Below are positions 36,485-48,714 of a DNA stretch of 64,000 nucleotides, piece after piece. Within the stretch, counting starts at the first letter, position 1; each line of letters starts with the position of its first letter. The DNA is taken from positions 138,263,506 to 138,327,505 of the forward strand of contig NC_030681.2 of the NCBI RefSeq assembly GCF_000004195.4. Direction: 5' to 3'. Below the pieces are notes generated by a model. It saw only the letters and a list, made by a program, of their open reading frames with translations, did not search any database and was not told the origin of the DNA. Source of the stretch: Xenopus tropicalis (taxonomy: Eukaryota > Chordata > Amphibia > Anura > Pipidae). A program made the translations under genes and the position numbers.

Positions 36485-37364
36485 TACAGTTTTAGGACCT
36501 GTTATCCAGAATGCTCGAGACCTGGGGTTTTCCAGATAAGGGATCTTTCCGTAATTTGGATCTCCATTACTTAAGTCTGCTAAAAATCATTTAACTACTG
36601 AATAAACCCAATAGGACTGTTTTGCCCCCAATAAGGGGTAATTATATCTTAGTTGGGATCAAGTACAGGTACTGTTTTATTATTACAGAGAAAAGGGAAT
36701 CATTTAACCATGAAATAAACCCAATAGGGCTGTTCTGCCCCCAATAAGGGGTAATTATATCTTAGTTGGGATCAAGTACAGGTACTGTTTTATTATTACA
36801 GAGAAAAGGGAATCATTTAACCATGAAATAAACCCAATAGGGCTGTTCTGCCCCCAATAAGGGGTAATTATATCTTAGTTGGGATCAAGTACAGGTACTG
36901 TTTTATTATTACAGAGAAAAGGGAATCATTTAACCATGAAATAAACCCAATAGGGCTGTTCTGCCCCCAATAAGGGGTAATTATATCTTAGTTGGGATCA
37001 AGTACAGGTACTGTTTTATTATTACAGAGAAAAGGGAATCATTTAACCATGAAATAAACCCAATAGGGCTGTTCTGCCCCCAATAAGGGGTAATTATATC
37101 TTAGTTGGGATCAAGTACAGGTACTGTTTTATTATTACAGAGAAAAGGGAATCATTTAACCATGAAATAAACCCAATAGGACTGTTCTGCCCCAATAAGG
37201 GGTAATTATATCTTAGTTGGGATCAAGTACAGGTACTGTTTTATCATTACAGAGAAAAGGGAATCATTTTTAAAAATTAGAATTATTTGCTATGGGAGAT
37301 GGCCTTTCCATAATTCTGAACTTTCTGGATAAGGGGTTTCCGGATAAGGGATCCCATACCTGTA
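36485..37364 (-). mobile_element. MITE with about 6 tandem 113-bp units, inverted
   Basis: Complement of the family: starts TACAGTTTTAGGACCTG and ends GATCCCATACCTGTA, with six GGATCAAGTACAGGTACTG cores at 113-base spacing (36656 to 37221). A TA at each outer edge is compatible with a TA target site, but this is weak evidence. Confidence 0.92.
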
Positions 37365-38320
37365 CTTGGCTACACTGTGGCTAAATGACTCATATGCTTA
37401 TTTTTTATATCTGTAACCTTGTTATGTTGTAAGTTGGCCCTGGCCAAAGGGTGGGCCTTCCATATGGGCTTGACCTTACTTCTATAAGTGAATTAAAACA
37501 CTATAGGAAGAGTATGGGATGATATATATATAGCTACATAAACCACTGGGAAGACCAATCATAAAGTTATATTCTGCCACTCCCAGGAATCATACACATT
37601 TGAATAGTTCCCCTTAAAAATGAATTGTTACTAATGTGCTGCTCTTTAGACTTTAGATCCCCTATCTGTTTCATGGGCAGCCAAACAAAATGTATGTAAT
37701 GGCACCACTTAGATTGAAACTGATGTCCTATTGATTATTCCTGTGCTGTTTGCTGAGTAGCACTTTCCTGCTCCCTTCATCATGAATCTCTCAGCGGGCT
37801 GCGCAATCAGAATCGGGGGGAGCATTAAAAAATATATTTGGGTCTGTAGGAGGTTGAGTTTACCAAATACTCATCTGGAGCCTTATTGTGGTCAGATAAG
37901 ATTCTGGACATGGTCCCTGCAGAGCAATGCCTACTGGTGTGTGTGTAAGAACAGAGTTTTAACAAGAAATGGGGCCATGCTGTTTGACTGTGGGGCTCAT
38001 TCACAAACAGACTATAATCACAGTGCCACATGGAAAACTTGTTCTAGCTGAACCATTATGCTAAACAAAGATATATGTTTGCTGCCTGCCTATAACATGT
38101 AAGACACAGGACACAGAAGACAACAGAACCCACATTATTCAACATGTCCTTAGACACCATGAGACGGTGCTGCTTATATATTGTTAGGACCCTGCCCAAA
38201 CCCTGGCAGACTTTGTTTTGCCATTGGAAGCAGCTTCATATTTATCCAGGTACACAGTCAGTGATATAACTATGAAGGAAGCAGACCCCCTGGGGTGCAC
38301 GGGGCCCAGGCCACTTCTTT
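37365..38320. other. Noncoding DNA, nothing recognised
   Basis: Short open frames only; no repeat boundary I could define. Confidence 0.35.
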
Positions 38321-38328
38321 CTCTATAT

Positions 38329-38613
38329 CAGGGATCCCCAACCTTTCTTACTTGTGAATCACAGTCAAATGTAAAAAGACTTGGGGAGCAACACAAGCAC
38401 CATATTCATGAAGGGCTGTGATTGGCTATTAGGCAGCCTCTATGCACACTATCAGCTTACAGGGGCTTTATTTGGTAGGAAATTTTATTCAACCAAAACT
38501 TGCCCCCAAGTTAGGAATTCAAACATAACTCCCTGGTTTGGGGGAACTGAGAGCAACATCCAAGGGGTTGGGGAGCAACATGTTACACCCGAGCCACTGG
38601 TTGGGGATCACTG
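38329..38613 (+). mobile_element. hAT-type MITE (CAGGGATCCCCAACC ends)
   Basis: Starts CAGGGATCCCCAACC and ends GGTTGGGGATCACTG, a 15-base inverted repeat with one mismatch. Flanks CTCTATAT and CCCTATAG agree at 6 of 8 positions, a decayed target duplication. The same family lies in the other orientation at 61364-61643. Confidence 0.85.
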
Positions 38614-38814
38614 CCCTATAGCTATAGAGAAATCCTCCCTCCCCAGCCACTCTCCTACCTGAGAGCAAGTTGGCAGCGAGTTGTGTTTTTGCCTTATAGT
38701 TAAGCATAGTTAGTAACTGTAGGGAAGCTGAAAGAAAGTAGATAGGCTCACAAGTATAATGAAACAAACTGACTCTTTAGTGCTATTAAAAAAGGTGCTA
38801 CATATTTTTTCAAG

Positions 38815-39282
38815 TTAAAGGGTTTGTTTGCCTTTAAATTAATTTTTAGTATGACATAGACATTGATATTCTGAGACTATTTGCGATTTTAGTTCATTTA
38901 GTATTTTTTGTGGTTTTTCAGTTATTCTTTGCTCAGCAGTTCTGAAGCAGTTTTGAATATCAGCAGCTTTTTGGTTGCTAGGGTCTTGTTTACCTTAGCA
39001 ACCAGGCAGTGGTTTGAATGAGAGACAGGAATATGAATTGGAGAAAAAATGAATAGAAAGATAAGGAATGGCAAGTAACAATAACCATAAAATTGTAAGC
39101 TCACGGAGCAACATTTTTTTAGCGGCTGGGGATCAGTGACCCCCATTTGAAAGCTGGAAAGATGTAAAATACGAAGGCAAATAATTCAAAAACTGTACAA
39201 AATAAATAATGAAGACCAATAGTAAAGTTGCAAGGAATAGAACATTCTACAAGGTTAACTTAAAGGTGAACCACCCCTTTAA
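38815..39282 (+). mobile_element. T2-type MITE (about 470 bp)
   Basis: Left end TTAAAGGGTTTGTTTGCC, right end complementary to TTAAAGGGGTGGTTCACC, and both continue into CTTTAARTTAA. A partial relative is at 21534-21880. No coding frame. Confidence 0.82.
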
Positions 39283-40023
39283 TAAATAATAACAGAAATA
39301 AAGGGACTAATACAGTTCCATACAAGGCAGGGACAGGTTATATGGAGGTCACACTGTGCTATATACTTAATGAATGAAGCCCTGTATGCATGTGAGGGTA
39401 TGCGCAGCTGTACAAACAGCCATATATATATATATCCTACAGGCAACCTTATTCCATTCTTAGCAAAATATTCTGCAGAGGACAAAATAAAAATGGAAGA
39501 AAATCACCAGAGATTAAAAAGAAAGAGAGCGCTCAGTATTTGCCCTTCAAAGCAGTTGCTGACATCACAAGGGGTCTGACGAGTCCCAGTTTATAAAGTA
39601 TCAAGGTCACAATCTAAATGTGTTAATGAAGCGAATTCCCTGTGAAGTATCTGGGATACGGCTCCGAATGATGGATGGAAAGTTCAGGATTTTTTCAGCG
39701 AGAGCTTAGAGATCTATTTATATTTCGGTACGTTCCCCTTGCGCTGTCACTGCCCTGACAATGGCCCTGGTAATAGCAGAGAGCGTCTTTGTGCCAGAAC
39801 CGTTCCATGATCTCCTCGACCCGCTGCGTGAAATCTTCTGTCAGCAGGTTTTATGTCCACGAAAAACTAGAAGGCTCTGCAAACCTTAAAGGGACTTTAT
39901 TGCTAAAATAAAGGGTGTTTGGTTTCTGCCCGATTATTTGTCCATGGTGGTCCGACCCTATTTACTAAAGAGTTATGAAAATGTTAGAAATGCTATATAT
40001 TGTATTTTGGGGTTCTGTACCAG
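39283..40023. other. Noncoding DNA, nothing recognised
   Basis: Contains a short TA run at 39422-39436. No gene visible. Confidence 0.35.
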
Positions 40024-40410
40024 GCCTTCAAACTTGTCACAGGAGCTCTTCATCTTGGATTTTGTTAGAAGTGTCAGTGACATTGCACATGCTCAGTGTG
40101 CTCTGGGAGAAGCTGTTGAGAAGCTGAGCTTAGGGTTAAGCTATGAGGATGGCCTGCCATAGACAGTGGTGTAACTTGGTCGTACCAGGCCCCCCTGCAA
40201 AAAAAATTTCTGAGGGGGCCCAGTGTGACCAGTCCTTCTTCCTTCACCCCCGGCCCGCACCATGCCAAACCTCCTGACCCACACTGCACCGCTATTTAAA
40301 GAGTAGAAGGGCCAGGGAGGGGAGACTACAATACAGCAGACCTGTTTAGGTAGTTATGTCACTGGTCATAGAAGCTGATACTACAGGGCTGATTATTGAA
40401 TTCTGATGAA
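40024..40410 (+). repeat. Interspersed repeat interrupted by a hAT MITE
   Basis: Collinear with 31463-31660 up to 40163 and again from 40365 (CATAGAAGCTGATACTACAGG). Confidence 0.7.
40164..40364. mobile_element. hAT-type MITE, 201 bp, nested
   Basis: Starts CAGTGGTGTAACTTGG and ends with the complement of CAGTGACATAACTACC. Flanks GCCATAGA (40156-40163) and GTCATAGA (40365-40372) match at 7 of 8 bases. It sits inside the repeat that is uninterrupted at 31463. Confidence 0.85.
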
Positions 40411-40489
40411 AACTGCACTGGTTTCTGAGCTGCTATGTAATGATAATCTGAATTACTAATCTGCCTTATATTATGACATGTATAATCTA

Positions 40490-42268
40490 TATATACAGCA
40501 TAGTGTGATATTTATATTCTATATATACAGGATAGTGTGACATTTATACTCTATATATACAGTATAGTGTGACATTTATATTCTATATATACAGGATAGT
40601 GTGACATTTATATTCTATATATACAGTATAGTGTGACATTTATATTCTATATATACAGGATAGTGTGACATGTATATTCTATATATACAGTATAGTGTGA
40701 CATTTATATTCTATATATACAGGATAGTGTGATATTTATATTCTATATATACAGGATAGTGTGACATTTATACTCTATATATACAGTATAGTGTGACATT
40801 TATATTCTATATATACAGGATAGTGAGACATTTATATTCTATATATACAGTATAGTGTGACATTTATATTCTATATATACAGGATAGTGTGACATTTATA
40901 TTCTATATATACAGGATAGTGTGACATTTATATTCTATATATACAGGATAGTGTGACATTTATATTCTATATATACAGGATAGTGTGACATTTATATTCT
41001 ATATATACAGTATAGTGTGACATTTATATTCTATATATACAGGATAGTGTGACATGTATATTCTATATATACAGTATAGTGTGACATTTATATTCTATAT
41101 ATACAGGATAGTGTGATATTTATATTCTATATATACAGGATAGTGTGACATTTATACTCTATATATACAGTATAGTGTGACATTTATATTCTATATATAC
41201 AGGATAGTGAGACATTTATATTCTATATATACAGTATAGTGTGACATTTATATTCTATATATACAGGATAGTGTGACATTTATATTCTATATATACAGTA
41301 TAGTGTGACATTTATATTCTATATATACAGGATAGTGTGACATTTATATTCTATATATACAGGATAGTGTGACATTTATATGCTATATATACAGGATAGT
41401 GTGACATTTATATTCTATATATACAGTATAGTGTGACATTTATATTCTATATATACAGGATAGAGGGACATTTATATTCTGTATATACAGGATAGTGGGA
41501 CATTTATATTCTATATATACAGGATAGTGGGACATTTATATTCTATATATACAGGATAGTGTGACATTTATATTCTATATATACAGGATAGTGAGACATT
41601 TATATTCTATATATACAGGATAGTGGGACATTTATATTCTATATATACAGGATAGTGGGACATTTATATTCTATATATACAGGATAGTGAGCCATTTATA
41701 TTCTATATATACAGTATAGTGTGACATTTATATTCTATATATACAGGATAGAGGGACATTTATATTCTGTATATACAGGATAGTGTGACATTTATATTCT
41801 GTATATACAGGATAGTGAGCCATTTATATTCTATATATACAGGATAGTGTGACATTTATATTCTATATATACAGGATAGTGTGACATTTATATTCTATAT
41901 ATACAGGATAGTGTGACATTTATATTCTATATATACAGGATAGTGTGATATTTATATTCTATATATACAGGATAGTGTGACATTTATATTCTATATATAC
42001 AGTATAGTGTGACATTTATATTCTATATATACAGGATAGTGTGACATTTATATTCTATATATACAGTATAGTGTGACATTTATATTCTATATATACAGTA
42101 TAGTGTGACATTTATATTCTATATATACAGTATAGTGTGACATTTATATTCTATATATACAGTATAGTGTGACATTTATATTCTATATATACAGTATAGT
42201 GTGACATTTATATTCTATATATACAGTATAGTGTGACATTTATATTCTATATATACAGGATAGTGTGA
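40490..42268 (+). repeat. 32-bp minisatellite, about 55 units
   Basis: The unit is ATAGTGTGACATTTATATTC followed by TATATATACAGG, 32 bases, repeated with little divergence. Variants include CAGTA/CAGGA, GACATG, GATATT, GAGGGAC and GAGCCA. Several variants recur at exact multiples of 32, showing block duplications inside the array. No reading frame of interest. Confidence 0.97.
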
Positions 42269-42296
42269 GTGGGTACCTAAGCTCAGGTAAGTGACA

Positions 42297-42426
42297 GCAG
42301 CACAGAGTATGGGCAGTGAATCAGCAGAAAAGAAGATGGGGGGCTACTGGGGCATCTTTGGGGGCACAGATCTTCCCTGCTAAAGGGCTGGGGTTGCCTT
42401 GGGCTGGTACAGAAGCCTAAAACATA
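42297..42426 (+). repeat. Local duplicate, copy 1
   Basis: About 128 bases beginning CAGCACAGAGTATGGGCAG and ending CTTGGGCTGGTACAGAA recur at 43794-43921 with only a few differences. Immediately downstream of the 32-bp minisatellite. Nature unknown. Confidence 0.85.
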
Positions 42427-43498
42427 AAAGCATTTCTAATTCACTTGTTCATTAAGCTTTAGTTCTCCTTTAATATGTGATTTTAATGTTATAGATTTTC
42501 ATTTAGTGATCACAGGTATCTTAAGGGTCTTGGGTCACACAACTGTATATCTATTGTTCAGCCCATAGGTCAGTAGGAAGTTGGCCAATGTATGGCCACC
42601 ATAATGCTTTAGTCTTCCATATGTGTTCAAGTTGGCTGTAGTGTAGGGATGCATTTTAGGGGCAGCCATTGGTTGCTTGTATATTACAAAAATATTTCTT
42701 TCAAAGCCCTCAGCTCTCTGACTTACTCTGATACTTGCTTTCAAATTTTGTTGGTGGCGTTTAGGGGGAGGGTTGCCCCTGTGGGGAGCGCTAGGGCAGC
42801 GATGTCTATGAGTGTGGTGTTGCTAGCACCAATATAGCACATAGACATTCTGTTTACTGGGAGCTTTATGAGCCACAAAGAATTGCAGTAAACTTGTGGT
42901 AATTTGCAGTAAAACTGAGAACAATATCATTTGGCCAAAGAATGAAACAGAGGAGAGTCCTGTGGAAGGAAAGGAACCCACATTTATCAAACGCCATACC
43001 TTTTCTAGTTCAAGTAGAACCTCGCTATACAGATGTCGGGCTTTTCCAATGGCATGAATCATTCATAGAGGTTAAATACAAGTACACAATAGAGAAATGT
43101 GAGAAGAAAGGATTATACTCAACGGATGGGGGGGGGGTGAAATTTAAGAAAAGAGTGAGAGGTTGGCAAAGAGGCCAAGTGAACTGAAATAAAATATTCT
43201 TGATGAAGCCCAGGAGGGCAAGAAGTACGGCGTTTACAGACCTGTGCCGGAGCCTCCTTACCTATTGGTCTGTATTCTCTCTACTAAGGCGATTTTGTCC
43301 TTTTAAATAAACATGGGACTTAATGACCCCAGAGGTAATAGACACATTAAAGGTCACACACAATAAGATAACTATCTTTACTCGCCCATACAGCCAGCAT
43401 ATGTTAAAAACCCTGACTCGTAAAACAATTAACAGACGCCATTCATGGAGGGGACCCTCCCTCCCACCTAAGCACGCCTATAAGTAGAATTGTTATGA
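42427..43498. other. Noncoding DNA, nothing firmly recognised
   Basis: A 9-G run is at 43129-43137. A degenerate TGATGAAGCC...GGGC motif at 43202-43235 may be related to the GAAACGCGT repeats at 17815 and 60180. Confidence 0.35.
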
Positions 43499-43575
43499 AC
43501 ACCAATATGTAATAACTCACCAATATGTAATAACTCACCAATATGTAATAACTCACCAATATGTAATAACTCACA
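43499..43575 (+). repeat. 18-bp tandem repeat, about 4 units
   Basis: ACCAATATGTAATAACTC repeats four times in a row with no visible divergence. Confidence 0.95.
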
Positions 43576-43793
43576 ACCTCGGCCATTGATTGTATTGGAG
43601 TTATAGAGAAAATCCACAAAAAATCATAATACCGAAGTATATTGAGATATCAACTCTGTGCTTCACAGATGCCACTTGGACATCCTCATCATATTTATTT
43701 TACCCCTCAGATGATGGCGCTAATCTTTCTGCCCCGCTAGATGCCCCTCTCTTCTCTCTCTTTCCTGCCCTGACTGCTCACACAAAGCCCTGC

Positions 43794-43921
43794 CAGCACA
43801 GAGTATGGGCAGGGAATCAGCAGAAAAGAAGATGGGGGGCTACTGGGGCATCTTTGGGGGCACAGATCTTCCCTGCTAAAGGCCTGTGGTTGCCTTGGGC
43901 TGGTACAGAACCCGAAACACA
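43794..43921 (+). repeat. Local duplicate, copy 2
   Basis: Matches 42297-42426 with a handful of changes (GGGAATC for GTGAATC, AGGCCTGTGG for AGGGCTGGGG). Surrounding sequence differs. Confidence 0.85.
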
Positions 43922-45561
43922 ATGGGGCACATTTACGACCACAAGTGTAGTTTGGAAATTGTAATTTTGAGGGCAGTCTTCATGTTTTTTCCCATAATGC
44001 AGCATCTTTTCCCAGAATTCTAGTGTTGTTGTGCTCGCCAAGAGGGAGTTGCACCTCACGCCACTGCAGCCCACCCATCCAAATTAGCACAACTGCGAGC
44101 ACACTTCACTGTGGATCAGACACAATTATGCTGAAGATTTTCCAGGTCCTGCTGGGGTCATTTCTGCTGTACGGGATAAGAATGATGCTGTGACTATGCC
44201 CCAGGCAGTTACCACTTTGATCTTCCCCTAGTGCCAGCCCTTGTATTACTGCCCCGTTTGGAGCGCAGAGGCCTGTGGCAATGCATCAGTTGTGCAAGCT
44301 TGCCCTGTACATGATAAATCACCCCTCATGTCTACGGCATTAGGTAAGAATGGCCCAATTATTAGCATTGGGCTGGAGTAAAATAAATGACACCCCTATA
44401 AATGCCATTTGGAACAGCCATCTTTATTATTTCACAATAATTGAGCAGTGCAGGAGTGAGATGCAGGCAGATTTTTTCCCAGTAGCCCAATGGGCCAGTC
44501 TGACCCTGATTATTTAATTATTTAAGTTTGACATAAATATTCTCCATAAATTGAACGCAATTCTCTATTTAGCCTGATATAATTTCCCTTATGTTGGACT
44601 GACAGACCATAGCACCAAACCATGATACATTGAGGCAGCTCTGCAAAGCTTTTGGCTTGAGAAGTGGATACCCCTGCTTTTAAAGCCACTATAAGCTAAT
44701 GGTTACATAGCCCTCATTTCTCTTTGTGTTTAACATCCATTATTTGTATGTAATTGTAAATACGTCTATGCCTTGGCTTTCATTTCCTCCCAGCTCCTGT
44801 AGGCCTGCATGGGATTGTTGTGTAAGCCACTGGATATTCTCCCTGGGTATCAAGTTAATGGGATGGAGCAAAAATAATTTGGGGTCTGAATAAAGTCTTA
44901 TGTATCATTCTTTCCATTTTATTCACTTGTGAGCCATCTCAATTAACCGACACAATGAAGAATCGCCCAGCCGCTCGATCACCCAGTCTCTGCTCTGAAT
45001 GGAGTTTCATTATAGGGTATCCTACACTGTCACCTACACAGGCAAGGGGCCTTTGCTTTTCTTGCATTGTACAATCAAATTAAGGATATACAATAACACA
45101 ATTGTTTATTTTGTGTTACACAAGCTGAGTGCTCGAACACTGGGTTCCAGGAGTTTCCCTCATACACTGGCTGTTTCTGTTCTACAACTTCTAATTGTGA
45201 ATGTCCCAAGGCTCGACTGTGCTGGGTCCCCACCGGTTTATCCTAATCAGCTACAGGCCAGTGGTAATAGTGCTTCCTACCGAGTTAGTTACACTCTGTC
45301 ACATAATAGGAACCCTAATAGGAATTATAACAAAATGAAGACACTTTACTTTGCCAAAATCAACCAGGCCAGGCCTTGCTAGTACAGCACAGACCACATG
45401 TTTCCTAAAACATTTATTTCTAATACACAAGAGCTATGAATAACCTGTAGTTATATCCTTATAAACGGTGCTTAGTGATGTCATCAGTTATAATCAGTTC
45501 TTAGTGATGTAATTTCTGTGACTCGCTGAAACTTGCTATTATAATTAATAAAGTACCCATG
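43922..45561. other. Noncoding DNA, no gene recognised
   Basis: An open frame of 127 codons (44999-45382) lacks recognisable motifs and starts on no convincing ATG context. A duplicated phrase CTTAGTGATGT occurs at 45471 and 45500. Confidence 0.4.
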
Positions 45562-46539
45562 TTGTAAAATATGAGGATATTAGAAATCACCTCAGAGATC
45601 CACGAACTGTGTAAATATATGATTTTTATATGGTACATTAACATTAATTATATCTTAGTTGGGATCAAGTACAGGTACTGTTTTATTATTACAGAGAAAA
45701 GGGAATCATTTAACCATGAAATAAACCCAATAGGGCTGTTCTGCCCCCAATAAGGGGTAATTATATCTTAGTTGGGATCAAGTACAGGTACTGTTTTATT
45801 ATTACAGAGAAAAGGGAATCATTTAACCATGAAATAAACCCAATAGGGCTGTTCTGCCCCCAATAAGGGGTAATTATGTCTTAGTTGGGATCAAGTACAG
45901 GTACTGTTTTATTATTACAGAGAAAAGGGAATCATTTAACCATGAAATAAACCCAACAGGGCTGTTCTGCCCCAATAAGGGGTAATTATATCTTAGTTGG
46001 GATCAAGTACAGGTACTGTTTTATTATTACAGAGAAAAGGGAATCATTTAACCATGAAATAAACCCAATAGGGCTGTTCTGCCCCCAATAAGGGGTAATT
46101 ATATCTTAGTTGGGATCAAGTACAGGTACTGTTTTATTATTATAGAGAAAAGGGAATCATTTAACCATGAAATAAACCCAATAGGGCTGTTCTGCCCCCA
46201 ATAAGGGGTAATTATATCTTAGTTGGGATCAAGTACAGGTACTGTTTTATTATTACAGAGAAAAGGGAATCATTTAACCATGAAATAAACCCAATAGGGC
46301 TGTTCTGCCCCCAATAAGGGGTAATTATATCTTAGTTGGGATCAAGTACAAGGTACTGTTTTATTATTACAGAGAAAAAGAAAACATTTTAAAAATTTGA
46401 ATTATTTGCTTTTAATGGAGTCTATGGGAGATGGCCATTCCGTAATTCAGAACTTTCTGGATAACAGGTTTCTGGATAACGAATCCCATACCTGTACCTG
46501 GAGCTCCTTTGTGACTTTTGATATCCTTATATTTTACAA
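45562..46539. mobile_element. Inverted-repeat element hosting a MITE array
   Basis: Left arm 45562-45602 and right arm 46499-46539 are imperfect complements: TTGTAAAATATGAGGATATT versus, on the complement, TTGTAAAATATAAGGATATC, both leading to GAGNTCCA. The 113-bp-repeat MITE fills most of the interval. This suggests an older palindromic element into which the MITE inserted. Confidence 0.65.
45640..46498 (-). mobile_element. MITE with about 7 tandem 113-bp units, left end missing
   Basis: Same unit as at 36485, complement orientation, cores at 45661 to 46338. The right terminus (GAATCCCATACCTGTA) is present, but the array starts abruptly inside a unit at about 45645 without the outer terminal segment. 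A deletion removed that end. Confidence 0.9.
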
Positions 46540-47476
46540 AAGTAGGTACATTATTCAGTATATTTTCCATGTGGCCAATGAGTTGGAAAAAGTATTAGTT
46601 TAAAAGAAGAAGCATGTTACAATGTGATTACTTGAGGGGGCACTTACTGTTGCTCAATTATTCTGGTTCAGCTTTTTCGTCGGCAAAAACCCAATTTTGA
46701 AACGCAATTTCTTTGCAATTTATTACACGACAAATCTGAATAAAAAAATACGTCAGCTAAAACCTGTTGAGAAGTCAGTGGCAGATGTCCCTTTTGCGAT
46801 TGGAAGATCTTTCTTTGCTTCGTGGTTTTAGAGGTTTTTGGGGGTTTTTTATATTGGCTTTTGCGCAACAATACAAAAAAAGTTGCGGTTTTCGCATTTT
46901 TTTTGCAACTTTTTTCATTAATGTTTTTTTCACTTATATTTTTTGATAAATGACAATTTGTGTAAAATAACTTTAGTCATGGTTTTAAAAAAAATATAAA
47001 ACACAACAGTTTGAATGTTAATAAAACCTCCTCTTGATATCATTTGGGGAAATGTAGATGTTGTCTGTGATTAAATGGGATAGGTCAGCCAGATAAAACC
47101 CAGCAGGGCTGCCACCTTCCCTAATAAACAAACAAGAGACTCCATTGTTTGCCCCTCACTCATTTCTAAATGTCAGACTTGCTAAAAATATCATCTACCT
47201 TTCCAAATATTAATAAGAGCAAACATTGCCCAAGGCAAAGAATCTCAGCCGGGCGGTACTGCGTGAGTGTCTGGACTGGGCCGAAGCACAAACGGAATTT
47301 TACTTGTTATGAGGCATTTGTCTGGTTAGGAAGTCACCTTCTTGCAAGTCCACGTCAGCACAGTTGTCTTCATCGCTTAGGGGAATAAGTGGCTTTGTCT
47401 GCTTTGGGCACATGAACAGTGGAATACGTTAAATGCTGACACAAGTAATAGTAATCAGAATCTCACCGCTGTGTCA
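46540..47476. other. Noncoding DNA, nothing recognised
   Basis: T-rich runs at 46900-46940; no gene visible. Confidence 0.35.
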
Positions 47477-47695
47477 TTGAAAGGACAAGTAAAGAAAAGA
47501 CTACTGGGGGTTATACCCCCTAGTGACCAGTATTGGAAATGTTTTACCCTGGGCCGGTGCAAAGGCGCTAGGTGCCCAGGAAAGATGGTGTCACTTTACA
47601 CTATAGCATAGTACCCCAACAGGTTTCTGTAATTAAAAAGAAGTATACCAGCTCATATTGCCATTCTAAGTATTTTACTTTACTTGCCCTTTTAA
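47477..47695. mobile_element. Short T2-like MITE
   Basis: Left TTGAAAGGACAAGTAAAG pairs with right CTTTACTTGCCCTTTTAA, an imperfect inverted repeat of about 18 bases with TTAA-type edges. 219 bases, no coding frame. Confidence 0.65.
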
Positions 47696-48714
47696 CTTAC
47701 AAATGGTGCTCGTGATGTGTGGTATTATGTGCCCAGTCTCTTTAGGTCATTATTATAAGTCAGAAGCATAAGATATTAGGCCTCCAGTAACACCAGCTGT
47801 GCATTTTGTGTCCAGAACCTCTAGGCCATCATTGTGGGCCAAAAGCATGATATATTAGGCCTCCAGAAATAGCAGCTAAGCATTCCCTACCAACTTTAAT
47901 AAAGTTAACTCTACAAGTCAAAATAGGATAGCTATTAAAGCAAGAAAATACAAAGAGTGGTGTTTCTTGTTTCTTAGTTCAGTCTAATGCCAGCTCTGCC
48001 CATGTCGACTCTGTGCCAAGCCTGCAGTCTCTTCCATAAGTGTAGCTTGAAGTTAAACCACATGTAAGATTAAGTTATACTTTGGGCCCCCAGCAGACCC
48101 TGGGTATGAAGTCTCTATTGTTATCTCTCGGTCTCTCTTCCATGTCTTCTCTCCCTTATTCCTGCTCCCATCTGTGTCACTTTATGGGTAGACGTGCAGG
48201 ATTTCATATGATTCATAAAGGTCATTGTCGCTATGTAGAGGCTGGGAGCCAAAGAATACACTGGGAAGCCTGCATCCTGACACGGGCTGCGCTTGGGCAG
48301 CTATGCCTTATTTATGTAACAAGAAAAATGACCTAAAATAATTTCCTTGGTCTTTCATTCCCGGCCAGCTGTACCAATATTACTCTGTAAAATGCTAAAA
48401 ATTGCTGTCCCCTATGCCCTCTAAATGTTCCGAGTGCAGTGTACATGATATATGTTCCTGATCAATAAAACAAGTTCCTTTTATTTCATTTTTCTATTTT
48501 TTAAAAAAAATTCAAACAACAATCTCTGTCCTCTGTATCTCCTTTCTTTTCCAAGTTGCCCTCATTTTTCCCTCTGAAAACATTGCCTTCTAAAATACTT
48601 TCTTATTTCTTATTGTAAGCTAGTGCTCCCCAGGGCTACACACACACACACATACAGTATACAGTATATATTATATACAGGGCACACTATGAAGAACAAA
48701 ATTGTGCTCCTTAC
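47696..48714. other. Noncoding DNA with short simple repeats
   Basis: A CA run at 48639-48651 is followed by TA-rich sequence. A 50-base phrase ending in TTAGGCCTCCAG occurs at 47750-47795 and again at 47810-47865, a small local duplication. Confidence 0.45.

Noticed and set aside
44999..45382. 127-codon plus-strand frame
   Set aside because: Begins on no ATG context, has no recognisable motif and its composition resembles random noncoding DNA.
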